In this document: positions 27,252-35,738 of the stretch, one piece after another
Position numbering within the stretch: position 1 is the stretch's first letter
How the letters are laid out: each line of letters opens with the position of its first letter
Assembly: GCF_005222485.1 (NCBI RefSeq)
Contig: NZ_CP029078.1
Span: forward strand, 8,123,501-8,187,500
DNA: 64,000 nt
Direction: 5' to 3'
From: Streptomyces griseoviridis
Lineage (GTDB): Bacteria > Actinomycetota > Actinomycetes > Streptomycetales > Streptomycetaceae
Notes under the pieces: generated by a model
What the model saw: only the letters and a program-made list of their open reading frames with translations
The model's database searches: none
What the model was told of the DNA's origin: nothing
Position numbers and translations under genes: made by a program

Positions 27252-28225
27252 GGCGCGGCCACCGGATCGGTCGGGACGGCGACCGCGACCGAGGCCCCGT
27301 CCGCCAGCACCGGCAGCGGGTCCAGATGGGCGCCGTCCGCGTCCGCGTCGAGACAGGCACCGGCCCGCCGCACGTCGTAGTGCGCGCGGCACGCGGAGCA
27401 GCTCAGCACCCCGTCGTTGGCGCCGCCGCCCAGCCGTCTGGCCAACGTCGCGCCCTGGAAAGGCCGTTCGCACCGGGCGCAGCGGTCACGGAAGGCGAAC
27501 AGGTCGGGCCCGATCCGGCAGACCACCACGGGCAGCCCACCGACGGTCAGCCGCTCCACACCCCCGGACTCCAGGCCGAGCAGCGCGGGCACCCGCTGCC
27601 AGCCCGCCCCGGGCGCGGCCGGACCCTCGGCGCCCGCGCCGTCAGGGCCCGCCTCGTGCAGCCGGGAGAACAGCGAGTCCACCGGGACCAGCGCCGCCGG
27701 TTCCCCGGCCGCCGCCGCGTCCTCCACCTCGATCGTGGTGACCTCGGGCGCCGCCGCCTCGACCGCGCCCCGCACCGCGAGCGCCAGCGTCGCCGACGAC
27801 GAGGGACAGCCGTCGCAACTGCCCAGCAGCCGCAGCCGCACCGTCCCGTCCTCCGTGACCGCGACCAGCTCGACGTCACCGCCGTGCGAGCCCAGATAGG
27901 GCCGGACGCTGTCCAGCGCCTTCTCGACGCGGGTCGCCACGCTGTACGGGTGCAGTCCATGCACCAGCAGCACGCTCGCCACCAGGTCGTCGTCGGCGAG
28001 AGCGGCCAGCACCTGATCGCCCAGCGCGCCGTGCTCGTGGACCAGGTCGAGCAGCCGCTCCAGGCCGGCACCATAGAAGTCCGTGACGAGCCGCACCAGT
28101 TCCTCGCTGCGCTCGCGCGCCACCTCACCGCCCGCCGCGCTCGCGGCGATGAGGGTGTCGATCCGTTCCCCGGTGGCCCGCCAGCTCTCGGCGGGCGACG
28201 GCTCGGGCGTCTCCTGCTCCGTCAT
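27248..28225 (-). CDS. NifU-domain / Rieske-like fusion protein
   Basis: A 325-residue protein. After a helical N-terminal part, a NifU C-terminal-type domain at about 105-185 carries GSCDGCPSSSAT with its CxxC. A C-terminal Rieske-type ferredoxin-like fold (about 240-315) follows, in which the usual Cys-His pairs are CARC and CSACRAHYD, so the cluster ligation may be unusual. Such a protein could build or carry Fe-S clusters or shuttle electrons from the hydrogenase small subunit. ATG 28225 lies one base after the large-subunit stop; an in-frame GTG at 28234 is an alternative start. Confidence 0.85.
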   Translation of the reverse strand: MTEQETPEPSPAESWRATGERIDTLIAASAAGGEVARERSEELVRLVTDFYGAGLERLLDLVHEHGALGDQVLAALADDDLVASVLLVHGLHPYSVATRVEKALDSVRPYLGSHGGDVELVAVTEDGTVRLRLLGSCDGCPSSSATLALAVRGAVEAAAPEVTTIEVEDAAAAGEPAALVPVDSLFSRLHEAGPDGAGAEGPAAPGAGWQRVPALLGLESGGVERLTVGGLPVVVCRIGPDLFAFRDRCARCERPFQGATLARRLGGGANDGVLSCSACRAHYDVRRAGACLDADADGAHLDPLPVLADGASVAVAVPTDPVAAP

Positions 28226-28226
28226 G

Positions 28227-29999
28227 TCATTCACTGCCGGCGGACTGCGTCGGCGAGTGCAGCAGTTCGAGCTTCTTGCCCTCACCGAGGTACATGTGCA
28301 CCCCGCACGGGAGGCAGGGGTCGAAGCTGCGCACCGTGCGCATGATGTCGATGCCCTTGAAGTTCTCCCGGTCGTTCTCCTCGAAGATCGGCTGGCCCTG
28401 CACCGCGTCCTCGTACGGTCCCGGCGTCCCGTAGCTGTCGCGCGGGCTCGCGTTCCACGGAGTGGGCGGATACGGGTGGTAATTGGCGATCTTGCCGTCC
28501 TTGATCACCATGTGGTGCGAGAGCACCCCGCGCACCGCCTCGGTGAAGCCGCAGCCGACGCCCTCCTCGGGCACCTCGAACTTCTCCCAGGTCTTGGTGC
28601 GCCCGGCCCGGATCTCCACCAGCGCCTTCTCCGCGAAGTGCAGCGCGCAGGCCGCCGCGTACGCCTGGAAGTAGCTGCGCGCCCGGTTGCGCTCGATGGT
28701 GTTGCTCCACTTCGGGACCCGCCACTCCAGCTCCACCGGGCCCCGGGTGGCGGTCTTCGGCAGGTTGATCTTCACGCTGCTGCCGGTGGCCTTGACGTAG
28801 CCGATGTCGACCAGGCCCGCCAGCGCCGTGACCCAGAGCCTCGCGAGCGGCCCGCCGCCGGTGTCGAGCGCGAGGTAGTCCTTGCCGTCGAACCAGCGCG
28901 GCGACATCACCCAGCTGTACTTGTCGTCCAGGTCCCGCTTCTGCGGCTTGGGGTTGGTGTGCTGGTTCCAGGGGTGCCTGCGGTCGACCGGGTTGCCCAG
29001 CGGATCGTGGGTCACGAAGGTCTCCTGCTCGTCCCAGTCGTTGTAGTACGACGAGCCGAGCAGGATGCGGATACCGAGGTTGATCTCCACCAGGTCGGTG
29101 GTGACGAGCTTGCCGTCGACGACGACGCCGGGGGTCACGTACATCTTCCGACCCCAGTCGGTCATGTCCTTGTACGCGAAGTTGCAGTGCTCCGGGTCCT
29201 GGAAGGAGCCCCAACAGCCCAGCAGGATACGGCGGTTGCCGACCTTCTCATAGCCGGGGAGCGCCTCGTAGAAGAAGTCGAAGAGGTCGTCGTGCATCGG
29301 CACGACCTTCTTCATGAACTCCACGTACCGCTGGAGGCGGGTGATGTAGTCCGTCATCAGCTGGATGGTCGCCACGGTGCCGACGCCGCCCGGGTAGAGC
29401 GTGGAGGGGTGCACATGGCGCCCCTCCATCAGGCAGAACATCTCCCGGGTCATCCGGCTGACCTGGAGGGCCTCGCGGTAGAACTCGCCGGTGAACGGGT
29501 TCAGCGAGCGCATGATGTCGCCGATGGTGCGGTACCCGTGGGCGTCGGCGTGCGGCGAGGGGGTGTTGTTGGCCTGTTCGAGGACGCCGGGGTTGGTCTC
29601 GGCGACCATCTTCTCGCAGTAGTCGACCCCGACCAGGTTCTCCTGGAAGATATTGTGGTCGAACATGTACTCGGCGGCCTCGCCGAGGTTCACGATCCAC
29701 TCACCGATGTGCGGCGGCTTCACGCCGTACGCCATGTTCTGCGCGTAACAGGAACAGGTGGCGTGGTTGTCGCCGCAGATCCCGCAGATCCGACTGGTGA
29801 TGAAGTGGGCGTCGCGCGGGTCCTTGCCCTTCATGAAGACCGAGTAGCCGCGGAAGATCGAGCTGGTGCTGTGGCACTCGGCGACGACCTTCTGCTTGAA
29901 ATCGATCTTCGTGTAGATACCCAGGCTCCCGACGATTCGGGTGATGGGATCCCATGCCATCTCCACCAGTTGGTTCTTGCCCTGGCTCGTCGCTGTCAT
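28227..29999 (-). CDS. hhyL: [NiFe]-hydrogenase large subunit, group 1h high-affinity type
   Basis: A 590-residue catalytic subunit. The L1 motif RICGICGDNH lies near residues 69-78 and the L2 motif DPCLPCGVH near the C-terminus; these four cysteines bind the Ni-Fe centre. A 22-residue tail after the L2 His (MYLGEGKK to the end) is the expected peptide removed by the maturation endopeptidase encoded downstream. The TSRICGICGDNHATCS context is that of actinobacterial group 1h (former group 5) enzymes, known to oxidise atmospheric H2 in Streptomyces spores. It follows the small-subunit gene by 83 bases. Confidence 0.96.
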   Translation of the reverse strand: MTATSQGKNQLVEMAWDPITRIVGSLGIYTKIDFKQKVVAECHSTSSIFRGYSVFMKGKDPRDAHFITSRICGICGDNHATCSCYAQNMAYGVKPPHIGEWIVNLGEAAEYMFDHNIFQENLVGVDYCEKMVAETNPGVLEQANNTPSPHADAHGYRTIGDIMRSLNPFTGEFYREALQVSRMTREMFCLMEGRHVHPSTLYPGGVGTVATIQLMTDYITRLQRYVEFMKKVVPMHDDLFDFFYEALPGYEKVGNRRILLGCWGSFQDPEHCNFAYKDMTDWGRKMYVTPGVVVDGKLVTTDLVEINLGIRILLGSSYYNDWDEQETFVTHDPLGNPVDRRHPWNQHTNPKPQKRDLDDKYSWVMSPRWFDGKDYLALDTGGGPLARLWVTALAGLVDIGYVKATGSSVKINLPKTATRGPVELEWRVPKWSNTIERNRARSYFQAYAAACALHFAEKALVEIRAGRTKTWEKFEVPEEGVGCGFTEAVRGVLSHHMVIKDGKIANYHPYPPTPWNASPRDSYGTPGPYEDAVQGQPIFEENDRENFKGIDIMRTVRSFDPCLPCGVHMYLGEGKKLELLHSPTQSAGSE

Positions 30000-30082
30000 C
30001 AGGCTGCCTCTTCTTCCGTCTCAGTGCGTTACCAGGTGGTTCGGTGGAGGGGAATTGCGGTGGATCGGATCGCCGGTCTCGG

Positions 30083-31138
30083 TCACCAGGTGCGGGTGGC
30101 GCCGCTCGTCAGTTCCTTGCCGCGCTTGCGCCACTTGGGTTCGGTGTCGAGGGTGTGCGTGGTGATCTGCCGCAGCCGCCGCATCGTCGCTCCGTAGAGG
30201 CCGACGGCGTTGGTGGAGAGCTTTCCGCCGGGCGGCTCGTCCATGAACGGCATGAACTTGTCGGGGAATCCGGGCATCGTGCAGCCGATGCAGATCCCGC
30301 CGACATTGGGGCAGCCTCCGATGCCGTTCATCCAGCCGCGTTTGGGGACGTTGCATTTCACGGTCGGCCCCCAGCAGCCCAGCTTCACGATGCACTTGGG
30401 GGAGCCGTACTCGGTCGCGAAGTCGCCCTGCTCGTAGTAGCCGGCCCGGTCGCAGCCCTCGTGCACCGTGCGACCGAACAGCCAGGTCGGGCGCAGCTCG
30501 TCGTCGAGGGGGATCATCGGGGCCTGGTCGGTGGCCATGTAGAGCAGGTAGGTGAGCGTCTCGGAGAGGTTGTCCGGCTGGATGGGGCAGCCGGGGACGC
30601 AGACGATCGGGATGCCCGCCTTGGACTTCCAGTCCCAGCCCAGGTAGTCGGGCAGGCCCATGGCGCCGGTGGGGTTGCCCGACATGGCGTGGATGCCGCC
30701 GTAGGTGGCGCAGGTGCCGACCGCGACGATCGCCGTGGCCTTGGGCGCCAGCCGGTCGATCCACTCGCTGGTGGTCATCGGCTGCCCGGTCGCCGGGTCG
30801 TTGCCGAAGCCCGACCAGTAACCCTCGTTGTGCAGTTTCTCGTTGGGGATCGAACCCTCGACGACCAGGACGAACGGTTCGATCTCCCCCCGGTCCGCCT
30901 TGAAGAACCACTCCAGGAAATCGTCGGCGCCGCCGGTGGGGCCGCACTCGAAATCGATGAGCGGCCAGTGCATGGCGACCTGGGGAAGGCCGGGCAGCGC
31001 ACCGAGCGCGATCTCTTCGACGCTCGGCTGGGTGGCGGCGGTCAGCGCGACCGAGTCGCCGTCACAGCTCAGACCCGCGTTGATCCACAGCACATGGATG
31101 AGGGTGTTCTCCGCTTTTATCGCTGCTTCTGTCGGCAT
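30083..31138 (-). CDS. hhyS: [NiFe]-hydrogenase small subunit, group 1h type
   Basis: A 351-residue electron-transfer subunit. It starts directly with a cytosolic-type N-terminus: no twin-arginine signal, consistent with group 1h enzymes. The proximal cluster motif reads CDGD (AGLSCDGDSVAL), so the second Cys of the usual CxxC is Asp, matching the 3Cys-1Asp cluster known for this class. CVPGCP and the later Cys-rich region (GGCPNVGGICIGC) serve the other clusters. ATG 31138 was chosen over an upstream in-frame GTG/ATG because a GGAAGG ribosome site precedes it and the promoter maps to 31205-31234. Confidence 0.95.
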   Translation of the reverse strand: MPTEAAIKAENTLIHVLWINAGLSCDGDSVALTAATQPSVEEIALGALPGLPQVAMHWPLIDFECGPTGGADDFLEWFFKADRGEIEPFVLVVEGSIPNEKLHNEGYWSGFGNDPATGQPMTTSEWIDRLAPKATAIVAVGTCATYGGIHAMSGNPTGAMGLPDYLGWDWKSKAGIPIVCVPGCPIQPDNLSETLTYLLYMATDQAPMIPLDDELRPTWLFGRTVHEGCDRAGYYEQGDFATEYGSPKCIVKLGCWGPTVKCNVPKRGWMNGIGGCPNVGGICIGCTMPGFPDKFMPFMDEPPGGKLSTNAVGLYGATMRRLRQITTHTLDTEPKWRKRGKELTSGATRTW

Positions 31139-31176
31139 GGCCCGCTGCCTTCCGGGATGTGAACCGCCCGATACCA

Positions 31177-31196
31177 GCGAGTGCGGTATCACTCGC
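31177..31196. promoter_or_regulatory. Inverted repeat at the hhyS transcription start (candidate operator)
   Basis: A perfect 7-bp inverted repeat, GCGAGTG-6-CACTCGC, with a nested ATACC/GGTAT pair (31171-31175 and 31185-31189). It lies just downstream of the predicted hhyS -10 box, where a repressor would block transcription. Confidence 0.6.
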
Positions 31197-31204
31197 ATTG
31201 CTAC

Positions 31205-31234
31205 CATCTAGAATCCGCCCGCTTGTTCTGTCAA
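31205..31234 (-). promoter_or_regulatory. Predicted promoter of the hydrogenase structural operon
   Basis: On the minus strand TTGACA (31229-31234) is followed after 18 bases by TAGATG (31205-31210), close to the vegetative sigma consensus. The expected transcript start near 31198 leaves a leader of about 60 bases before hhyS. Confidence 0.6.
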
Positions 31235-31322
31235 CACGAGATTCATTCGGGCGGCGGCCCCTTCGTGCGGCCGAATGCTTCCGTCCGGGTGAATACGAGA
31301 AGCCGGGAAGGCGCGTCCTGAA

Positions 31323-31652
31323 TTGCATGAACTGTCAATCACCCAGAGCATTGTCGACGCCGTCTGCGAACGGGCCGACGGGCGGCCGGTGCGTACCGTA
31401 CGGATCAGGGTGGGAATACTGACCGCCGTCGTTCCCGATTCCATGCGGTTCTGCTTCGATCTCACCACCGCGGGCACGGTCGCCGAAGGCGCGCAACTCG
31501 AAATCGACCAGCCGCCGGGAACAGCGCACTGCCGGGCGTGTGAGAAGGACTTCGCCCTCCCCGATCTTGTATTGCTGTGTCCGTGCGGCAGTGCCGACGT
31601 GGCCATCACGTCGGGGCAGGAGCTGCAGATCGTCTCGATGAGAGTGGGCTGA
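31323..31652 (+). CDS. hypA: Hydrogenase nickel-insertion protein HypA
   Basis: A 109-residue metallochaperone. A TTG start at 31323 is chosen because it yields the invariant Met-His-Glu N-terminus (MHELSI), whose His 2 binds nickel; the nearby ATG at 31327 is out of frame. GGGAAGG at 31305-31311 is the ribosome site. The zinc site has CRAC but the second pair is spaced CPC rather than CxxC. HypA delivers Ni2+ to the large subunit with HypB. It is divergent from hhyS across 184 bases. Confidence 0.94.
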   Translation: MHELSITQSIVDAVCERADGRPVRTVRIRVGILTAVVPDSMRFCFDLTTAGTVAEGAQLEIDQPPGTAHCRACEKDFALPDLVLLCPCGSADVAITSGQELQIVSMRVG

Positions 31653-31656
31653 CGAC

Positions 31657-32424
31657 ATGTGCGGTACCTGCGGTTGCTACGACGGACGTGGTGAGGGCGG
31701 CGGCGGTCCGAGGATCGCCGTGCCGCACGCGCACCCGCACGACCACGACCAGGTGCGGGACGCGCCGTCGGGCGGCGGGGAGACCATCACCCTGGAGCAG
31801 CGGGTCCTCGGCAAGAACGAGGAACTGGCCGCCCGCAACCGCTCCTGGCTCGCCGAGCGGGACATCGTGGCCGTCAATCTGATGAGTTCGCCGGGGGCGG
31901 GCAAGACCACCCTCCTCGAACGCACCGTCCGCGACCTCACCGGCCGGCGGCGTCCGGTCGCGGTCATCGAGGGCGACCAGGAGACGACGCTCGACGCGGA
32001 GCGGATCCGCCGGGCGGGCGGCGCCGTCGTCCAGGTCAACACCGGAGCCGGATGCCATCTCGACGCGGAGATGGTTCAGGGCGCGCTCACCACCCTTGCC
32101 CCCGACGGCGGCTCGCTCGTCCTGGTCGAGAACGTCGGCAACCTGGTCTGCCCGGCCCTCTTCGACCTCGGCGAACGGAGCCGCGCGGTGATCATCTCGG
32201 TCACCGAGGGCACCGACAAACCGCTCAAGTACCCGTACATGTTCGCCGTCGCCGACCTCGTGATCATCAACAAGGTCGACCTGCTGCCGTACGTCGACTT
32301 CGACACCGACCAGTGCGTGAGGTACGCCCGGTCGGTCAACCCGGACCTGCGGGTGCTGACCCTCTCCGCGACCACCGGGGAGGGCCTGGACGACTGGTAC
32401 GACTGGCTGGACGCCCGCTCCTAG
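31657..32424 (+). CDS. hypB: Hydrogenase nickel-incorporation GTPase HypB
   Basis: A 255-residue SIMIBI-class GTPase. The N-terminus has the high-affinity nickel motif CGTCGC, then a His/Asp-rich stretch (PHAHPHDHD) that can store nickel. The P-loop SSPGAGKTT lies near residue 80, with DQETTLD and NKVDLLPY downstream. It starts four bases after hypA. Its TAG stop overlaps the TAG stop of the convergent MBL gene in the shared palindrome CTAG, leaving no terminator space. Confidence 0.97.
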   Translation: MCGTCGCYDGRGEGGGGPRIAVPHAHPHDHDQVRDAPSGGGETITLEQRVLGKNEELAARNRSWLAERDIVAVNLMSSPGAGKTTLLERTVRDLTGRRRPVAVIEGDQETTLDAERIRRAGGAVVQVNTGAGCHLDAEMVQGALTTLAPDGGSLVLVENVGNLVCPALFDLGERSRAVIISVTEGTDKPLKYPYMFAVADLVIINKVDLLPYVDFDTDQCVRYARSVNPDLRVLTLSATTGEGLDDWYDWLDARS

Positions 32425-33218
32425 CGACCGCCCGTCGCGGCGCGGGCGCGGGCCGCCTCGAACAGGGCCGGGTCGTGCGAGCACACCACCATCAGCTCCT
32501 CCGTACCGGCCGCGCGGAGCGCCGCGACCCGTGCCTGACTGCTCCTCAACTCCCGTATGTCATGGGCCACCAGGCGTTCCTGCACGCGCAGCGACCACGG
32601 TACGGGCGTCCCGTCGAGGGTGCCGGGGTGGTAGAAGGTGTCCCCGCAGTGCAGCACCCAGTAGCCGCCCGCGTCGACCGCGACCGCCGCGTGCCCCCGG
32701 GTGTGGCCGGGCATCGACACCAGCACCACACCGTCGTCGACCGAGGTCAGTTGCCGTGCCGCCGCGAACCCGCGCCACCGCTCCCCGGTCGGCTCGTGCC
32801 GCACGAGCCGTGGCCGGTGCGACAGTTGGGTCCGCCGGTAGCGTCCACGCTCCAGCAGGGTGGCCGGGGAGAGCGCCCCGCGCGCCTCCGCCGCCGTCAC
32901 ATGGACCTGGGCCTCGGGGAAGTCCGCGAGCCCGCCGATGTGGTCGAGGTCGAAGTGGGTCGCCACGATGTGGGTGACGTCCTCGGCGCGGAACCCCAAC
33001 TCCCTTATCTGGTGCAGCGCGGTCTCCCGCGGGTCGAACGCGGGGCGCACCACACGGCGCATCGCGCCTGTCCGGCGGGCGGGTTCGGCGATGTCCGCGG
33101 TCCCGAACCCGGTGTCCACGAGGAGCAGTCCGCCGCCGGTCTCCACGGCCAGGACGTGGCAGACCAGGCGGGCGCCAGGCAGCCGCATCGTCCCGCAGTT
33201 GAGGTGGTGGACCCTCAC
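32421..33218 (-). CDS. MBL-fold metallo-hydrolase (lactonase-like)
   Basis: A 265-residue metallo-beta-lactamase-fold enzyme. The metal motif is THFDLDH, with Asp in place of the second His of HxHx[10 protein letters not shown] supplies the third His and HCGDTFYH the bridging Asp. The layout resembles N-acyl-homoserine lactonases and related quorum-quenching hydrolases, but the substrate is not predictable. GTG start overlaps the stop of the NTF2-like gene. It is the last of three leftward genes behind a TetR-controlled promoter. Confidence 0.87.
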   Translation of the reverse strand: MRVHHLNCGTMRLPGARLVCHVLAVETGGGLLLVDTGFGTADIAEPARRTGAMRRVVRPAFDPRETALHQIRELGFRAEDVTHIVATHFDLDHIGGLADFPEAQVHVTAAEARGALSPATLLERGRYRRTQLSHRPRLVRHEPTGERWRGFAAARQLTSVDDGVVLVSMPGHTRGHAAVAVDAGGYWVLHCGDTFYHPGTLDGTPVPWSLRVQERLVAHDIRELRSSQARVAALRAAGTEELMVVCSHDPALFEAARARAATGGR

Positions 33219-33775
33219 CCGAGGTCCTTGGGCGGGACGGTGGCCAGGAGCCGGGGGTCGGGGGCGCCGCCGGCCATCCCGAGGACGCCCCTGACGATCC
33301 GGGCGAGCTTCAGCAGACCGCTCGGCCTGCGCTTGTCGACACCGGCCACGAGCTGCTTGAGGATGCTCAACTGGTCGAAGTAGATCCGTTCGGTGACGAG
33401 GTTCTCGTCCTCGTCGAAGACGAAGTACGCGGTCATCCGGGTGCGGTGGGCGGCCCCGGTCGCGGGTATCGAGCCCAGCGGCCCCAGATGGGTGCCCGTC
33501 AGCCAGAACTCGACGATGACGGCGTCCGCGCTGTGCCGGAAGGCGATGATCTCGTGGTTCTGGTCGGGGAACGCCACCCGCGTGTCGTCGTAGTAGTCGC
33601 GCACCTCCGCGTCGCCGTCGTGGACCCGCATCATCGCGATCAACTCGTAGTGCGGGTGCGGGAAGGTGGAGAGGGTGGCGTCCCAGTCCTGGGCGACCTC
33701 GTCGTGGAAGTGGTCGAGGACGAGCTTCTCGCGGGCGCGCAGCACGGACTCGGACGGCAGGGCGAAGCGGTTCAT
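33215..33775 (-). CDS. NTF2/SnoaL-like protein
   Basis: A 186-residue protein with a SnoaL/NTF2-like cone fold pattern: an N-terminal helix, the [10 protein letters not shown] segment, and late beta strands with [25 protein letters not shown]. The family includes small isomerases, cyclases and ligand-binding proteins. The C-terminal 35 residues form an extra tail. It lies 12 bases after the upstream MBL-like gene and overlaps the downstream MBL gene, so the three likely act in one pathway of unknown substrate. Confidence 0.8.
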   Translation of the reverse strand: MNRFALPSESVLRAREKLVLDHFHDEVAQDWDATLSTFPHPHYELIAMMRVHDGDAEVRDYYDDTRVAFPDQNHEIIAFRHSADAVIVEFWLTGTHLGPLGSIPATGAAHRTRMTAYFVFDEDENLVTERIYFDQLSILKQLVAGVDKRRPSGLLKLARIVRGVLGMAGGAPDPRLLATVPPKDLG

Positions 33776-33787
33776 GGTCGTGGCTCG

Positions 33788-34894
33788 CTAGCTCGTGTGG
33801 GTGATGGCGTGATGGCTGAACGTCGGCTTCGTACCGGGATTGGTCCAGGCGCCGGTCAACTCGCTCGACGGGAAGAACTGCAGGAAGCGCGGATCGGCCT
33901 GGCTCGGGTCGGCGAGGGTCTTCTCCAGGACGACGGAGTTGTACTGATCGGCCGTCGTCTCCAGGGAGTTGGCGTTGAGGACCACCTCCTGCCCCCATGT
34001 ACCGCTCCACCGCGTGAGCCCGGGGAGCCGTGAGTGCTCCGGTGTCAGGCACTCGGCCGCGATGACGTTCTCGCTGCTGACCCAGACGCCCGTCGAGGTG
34101 TTGAGGACCAGGCTCTGGTTGCCGAACACGTGCCCAGGCGTCTTCACCACGCCGACACCGGGGCCGAGGAGCACCGAGCCCTCGATCGGCAGGAACGCCC
34201 CGGGCGGCACGTCACGGTAGGTGTCGGGCTGGTACCAGGGCCTCTGGAGCGGGTGCAGCACCGCCATGGCGGCGAGTTCGTCGCGCTGCACGACGACCTT
34301 GGCGTTCGGGAACAGCGCCTCGGGACGGCCGCCCAGGTCGTCCTGGTGGGCGGTGGTGCCCACCCAGCGGCGGAGGTCCTGTGTGTGCAGATGGTCGAAC
34401 AGCAGATAGTCGACGTCCTCGGGCGCGATGCCGAGCCGGGCGAGATGACCGAGGACCGTCTCGTGCTCGGTCACCATCTGGCGGGCGACGACGTCGGGCG
34501 TCCGCCGCGCCAGCCGGTCGAAGTACGGTGTGTACTTGCCGAGTTCGACGTCGCTCGGCTCGAACAGCAGGGTCCGGGAGCGTCCGTCGGTCTCCCGCCA
34601 CCGGATGACGAGCATGCGGTTGGTGATCGACAGGAACGGCGCGACGGCGCGCGAGGCCCGGAAGAGACCGAACCGCGTCGGGTAGGGCAGCGTGACCAGG
34701 TCGCAGGTGGTGACGGTGTCGGGCGTGCCCGTCGTCACGAACTCCCTTTTGAAGTCCGCCCCTTGGGAACGGGCCGCGGCCAGCCGGGCGCCGGGCCCGC
34801 CGGGTATGAGGGTCAGGTCGGTGAGCGTGTCGACGGGGGTGCCGGTCGTCGGCAGGTCGACCACGTCCGTCGCGCTCCACGGAAAGCTCGCCAT
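33788..34894 (-). CDS. Divergent MBL-fold hydrolase
   Basis: A 368-residue protein with MBL-like features: a variant metal motif DHLHTQD (canonical HxHxDH lacks a match at the final His), [11 protein letters not shown] resembling the TPGHT-G motif, and SSENVIAAE near the place of the bridging acid. The first 80 residues are not typical of the fold. It is divergent from the TetR gene, with the operator region between. Metal binding may be partial; activity should be regarded as uncertain. Confidence 0.75.
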   Translation of the reverse strand: MASFPWSATDVVDLPTTGTPVDTLTDLTLIPGGPGARLAAARSQGADFKREFVTTGTPDTVTTCDLVTLPYPTRFGLFRASRAVAPFLSITNRMLVIRWRETDGRSRTLLFEPSDVELGKYTPYFDRLARRTPDVVARQMVTEHETVLGHLARLGIAPEDVDYLLFDHLHTQDLRRWVGTTAHQDDLGGRPEALFPNAKVVVQRDELAAMAVLHPLQRPWYQPDTYRDVPPGAFLPIEGSVLLGPGVGVVKTPGHVFGNQSLVLNTSTGVWVSSENVIAAECLTPEHSRLPGLTRWSGTWGQEVVLNANSLETTADQYNSVVLEKTLADPSQADPRFLQFFPSSELTGAWTNPGTKPTFSHHAITHTS

Positions 34895-34915
34895 CCAGGT
34901 CTCCGCTCGTTAATC

Positions 34916-34961
34916 CCACGCCGTGGATAATTCGGTGCCACGGTTATAGTCCACACCGTGG
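34916..34961. promoter_or_regulatory. Paired TetR-type operators between the MBL and TetR genes
   Basis: Two near-identical dyads, CCAC-GCC-GTGGAT (34916-34928) and CCAC-ACC-GTGGAT (34951-34963), are spaced 35 bp apart, with a half site CCACGG between them. They cover the divergent promoter area, including a TATAGT box at 34945-34950 reading toward the regulator. They are the likely binding sites of the TetR protein encoded next to them. Confidence 0.65.
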
Positions 34962-34991
34962 ATTTTGACAAGGTTGAGGCATGATGGAGCG

Positions 34992-35738
34992 GTGACGACC
35001 AAGACGGAGCCCACCGGGAACGGGCCTGGAACCCCGGCCCGCCGAGGCCGACCCCGCAAGGGCGCCTCCACCCTGACCAGGGAGGCCATCGTCGAGGCCA
35101 CCATCGCCCTGATCGACGACGACGGCGTCGAGGGCGTCGGCATGCGCACCGTCGCCCGGCGCCTCGGCGTGGACGCCAAGAGCCTCTACAACTACGTCGA
35201 CGGCAAGGACGACCTGCTCGACGCCGTCGCCGAGCACATCCTGATCGGCCTGGCGTTCCCCGAACCCACGGGGTCGCTCGACGTCGATCTGCGCGCCGTG
35301 GGCCGGACGTTCCGCGCCAACACCCTCGCCCACCCCCGGGCCGGGGCGCTGATCCTCACCCGCCAACTCGACTCGGCTGCCGCCCTGTACCCGACCGAGA
35401 GATTGCTGTCGATGCTGCGTGCCGCGGGCTGCCGGCCGGCCGAGGCGGTGCGTCTGCTGCGGACCCTGCTGGCCACCGTCGTCGGCACCCTGCTGCGCGA
35501 GGTGACGGCGGGCCCCACCTTCGGCGAGGTCGGGCCCGCGAGGGAGGGCAGGCGGCGCGCGGACCTGGAGTCCTCGGGGATGCCGGCGCTGGTGGAGGCC
35601 GCGCCCCACCTCGCGCGGTTCGACCATGACGAGGAGTTCGAGTACACCCTCGACCTCGTCGTCACCGCGGTGACGACGAGGATCGAGAGGACCGGGCGGG
35701 GCGCCGCCGTCACAGACCCGTTGCCGCCTGGAGACTGA
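34992..35738 (+). CDS. TetR-family transcriptional regulator
   Basis: A 248-residue repressor. The helix-turn-helix is at about residues 30-65 (VGMRTVARRLGVDAKSLYNYVDGKDDLL), followed by a TetR_C-type ligand domain. GTG 34992 is chosen since GGAGC precedes it at proper spacing; an in-frame TTG at 34965 lies inside the operator. It is divergent from the MBL/NTF2-like/MBL operon, its probable target. The last 29 bases overlap the convergent nickel transporter gene. Confidence 0.88.
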   Translation: MTTKTEPTGNGPGTPARRGRPRKGASTLTREAIVEATIALIDDDGVEGVGMRTVARRLGVDAKSLYNYVDGKDDLLDAVAEHILIGLAFPEPTGSLDVDLRAVGRTFRANTLAHPRAGALILTRQLDSAAALYPTERLLSMLRAAGCRPAEAVRLLRTLLATVVGTLLREVTAGPTFGEVGPAREGRRRADLESSGMPALVEAAPHLARFDHDEEFEYTLDLVVTAVTTRIERTGRGAAVTDPLPPGD

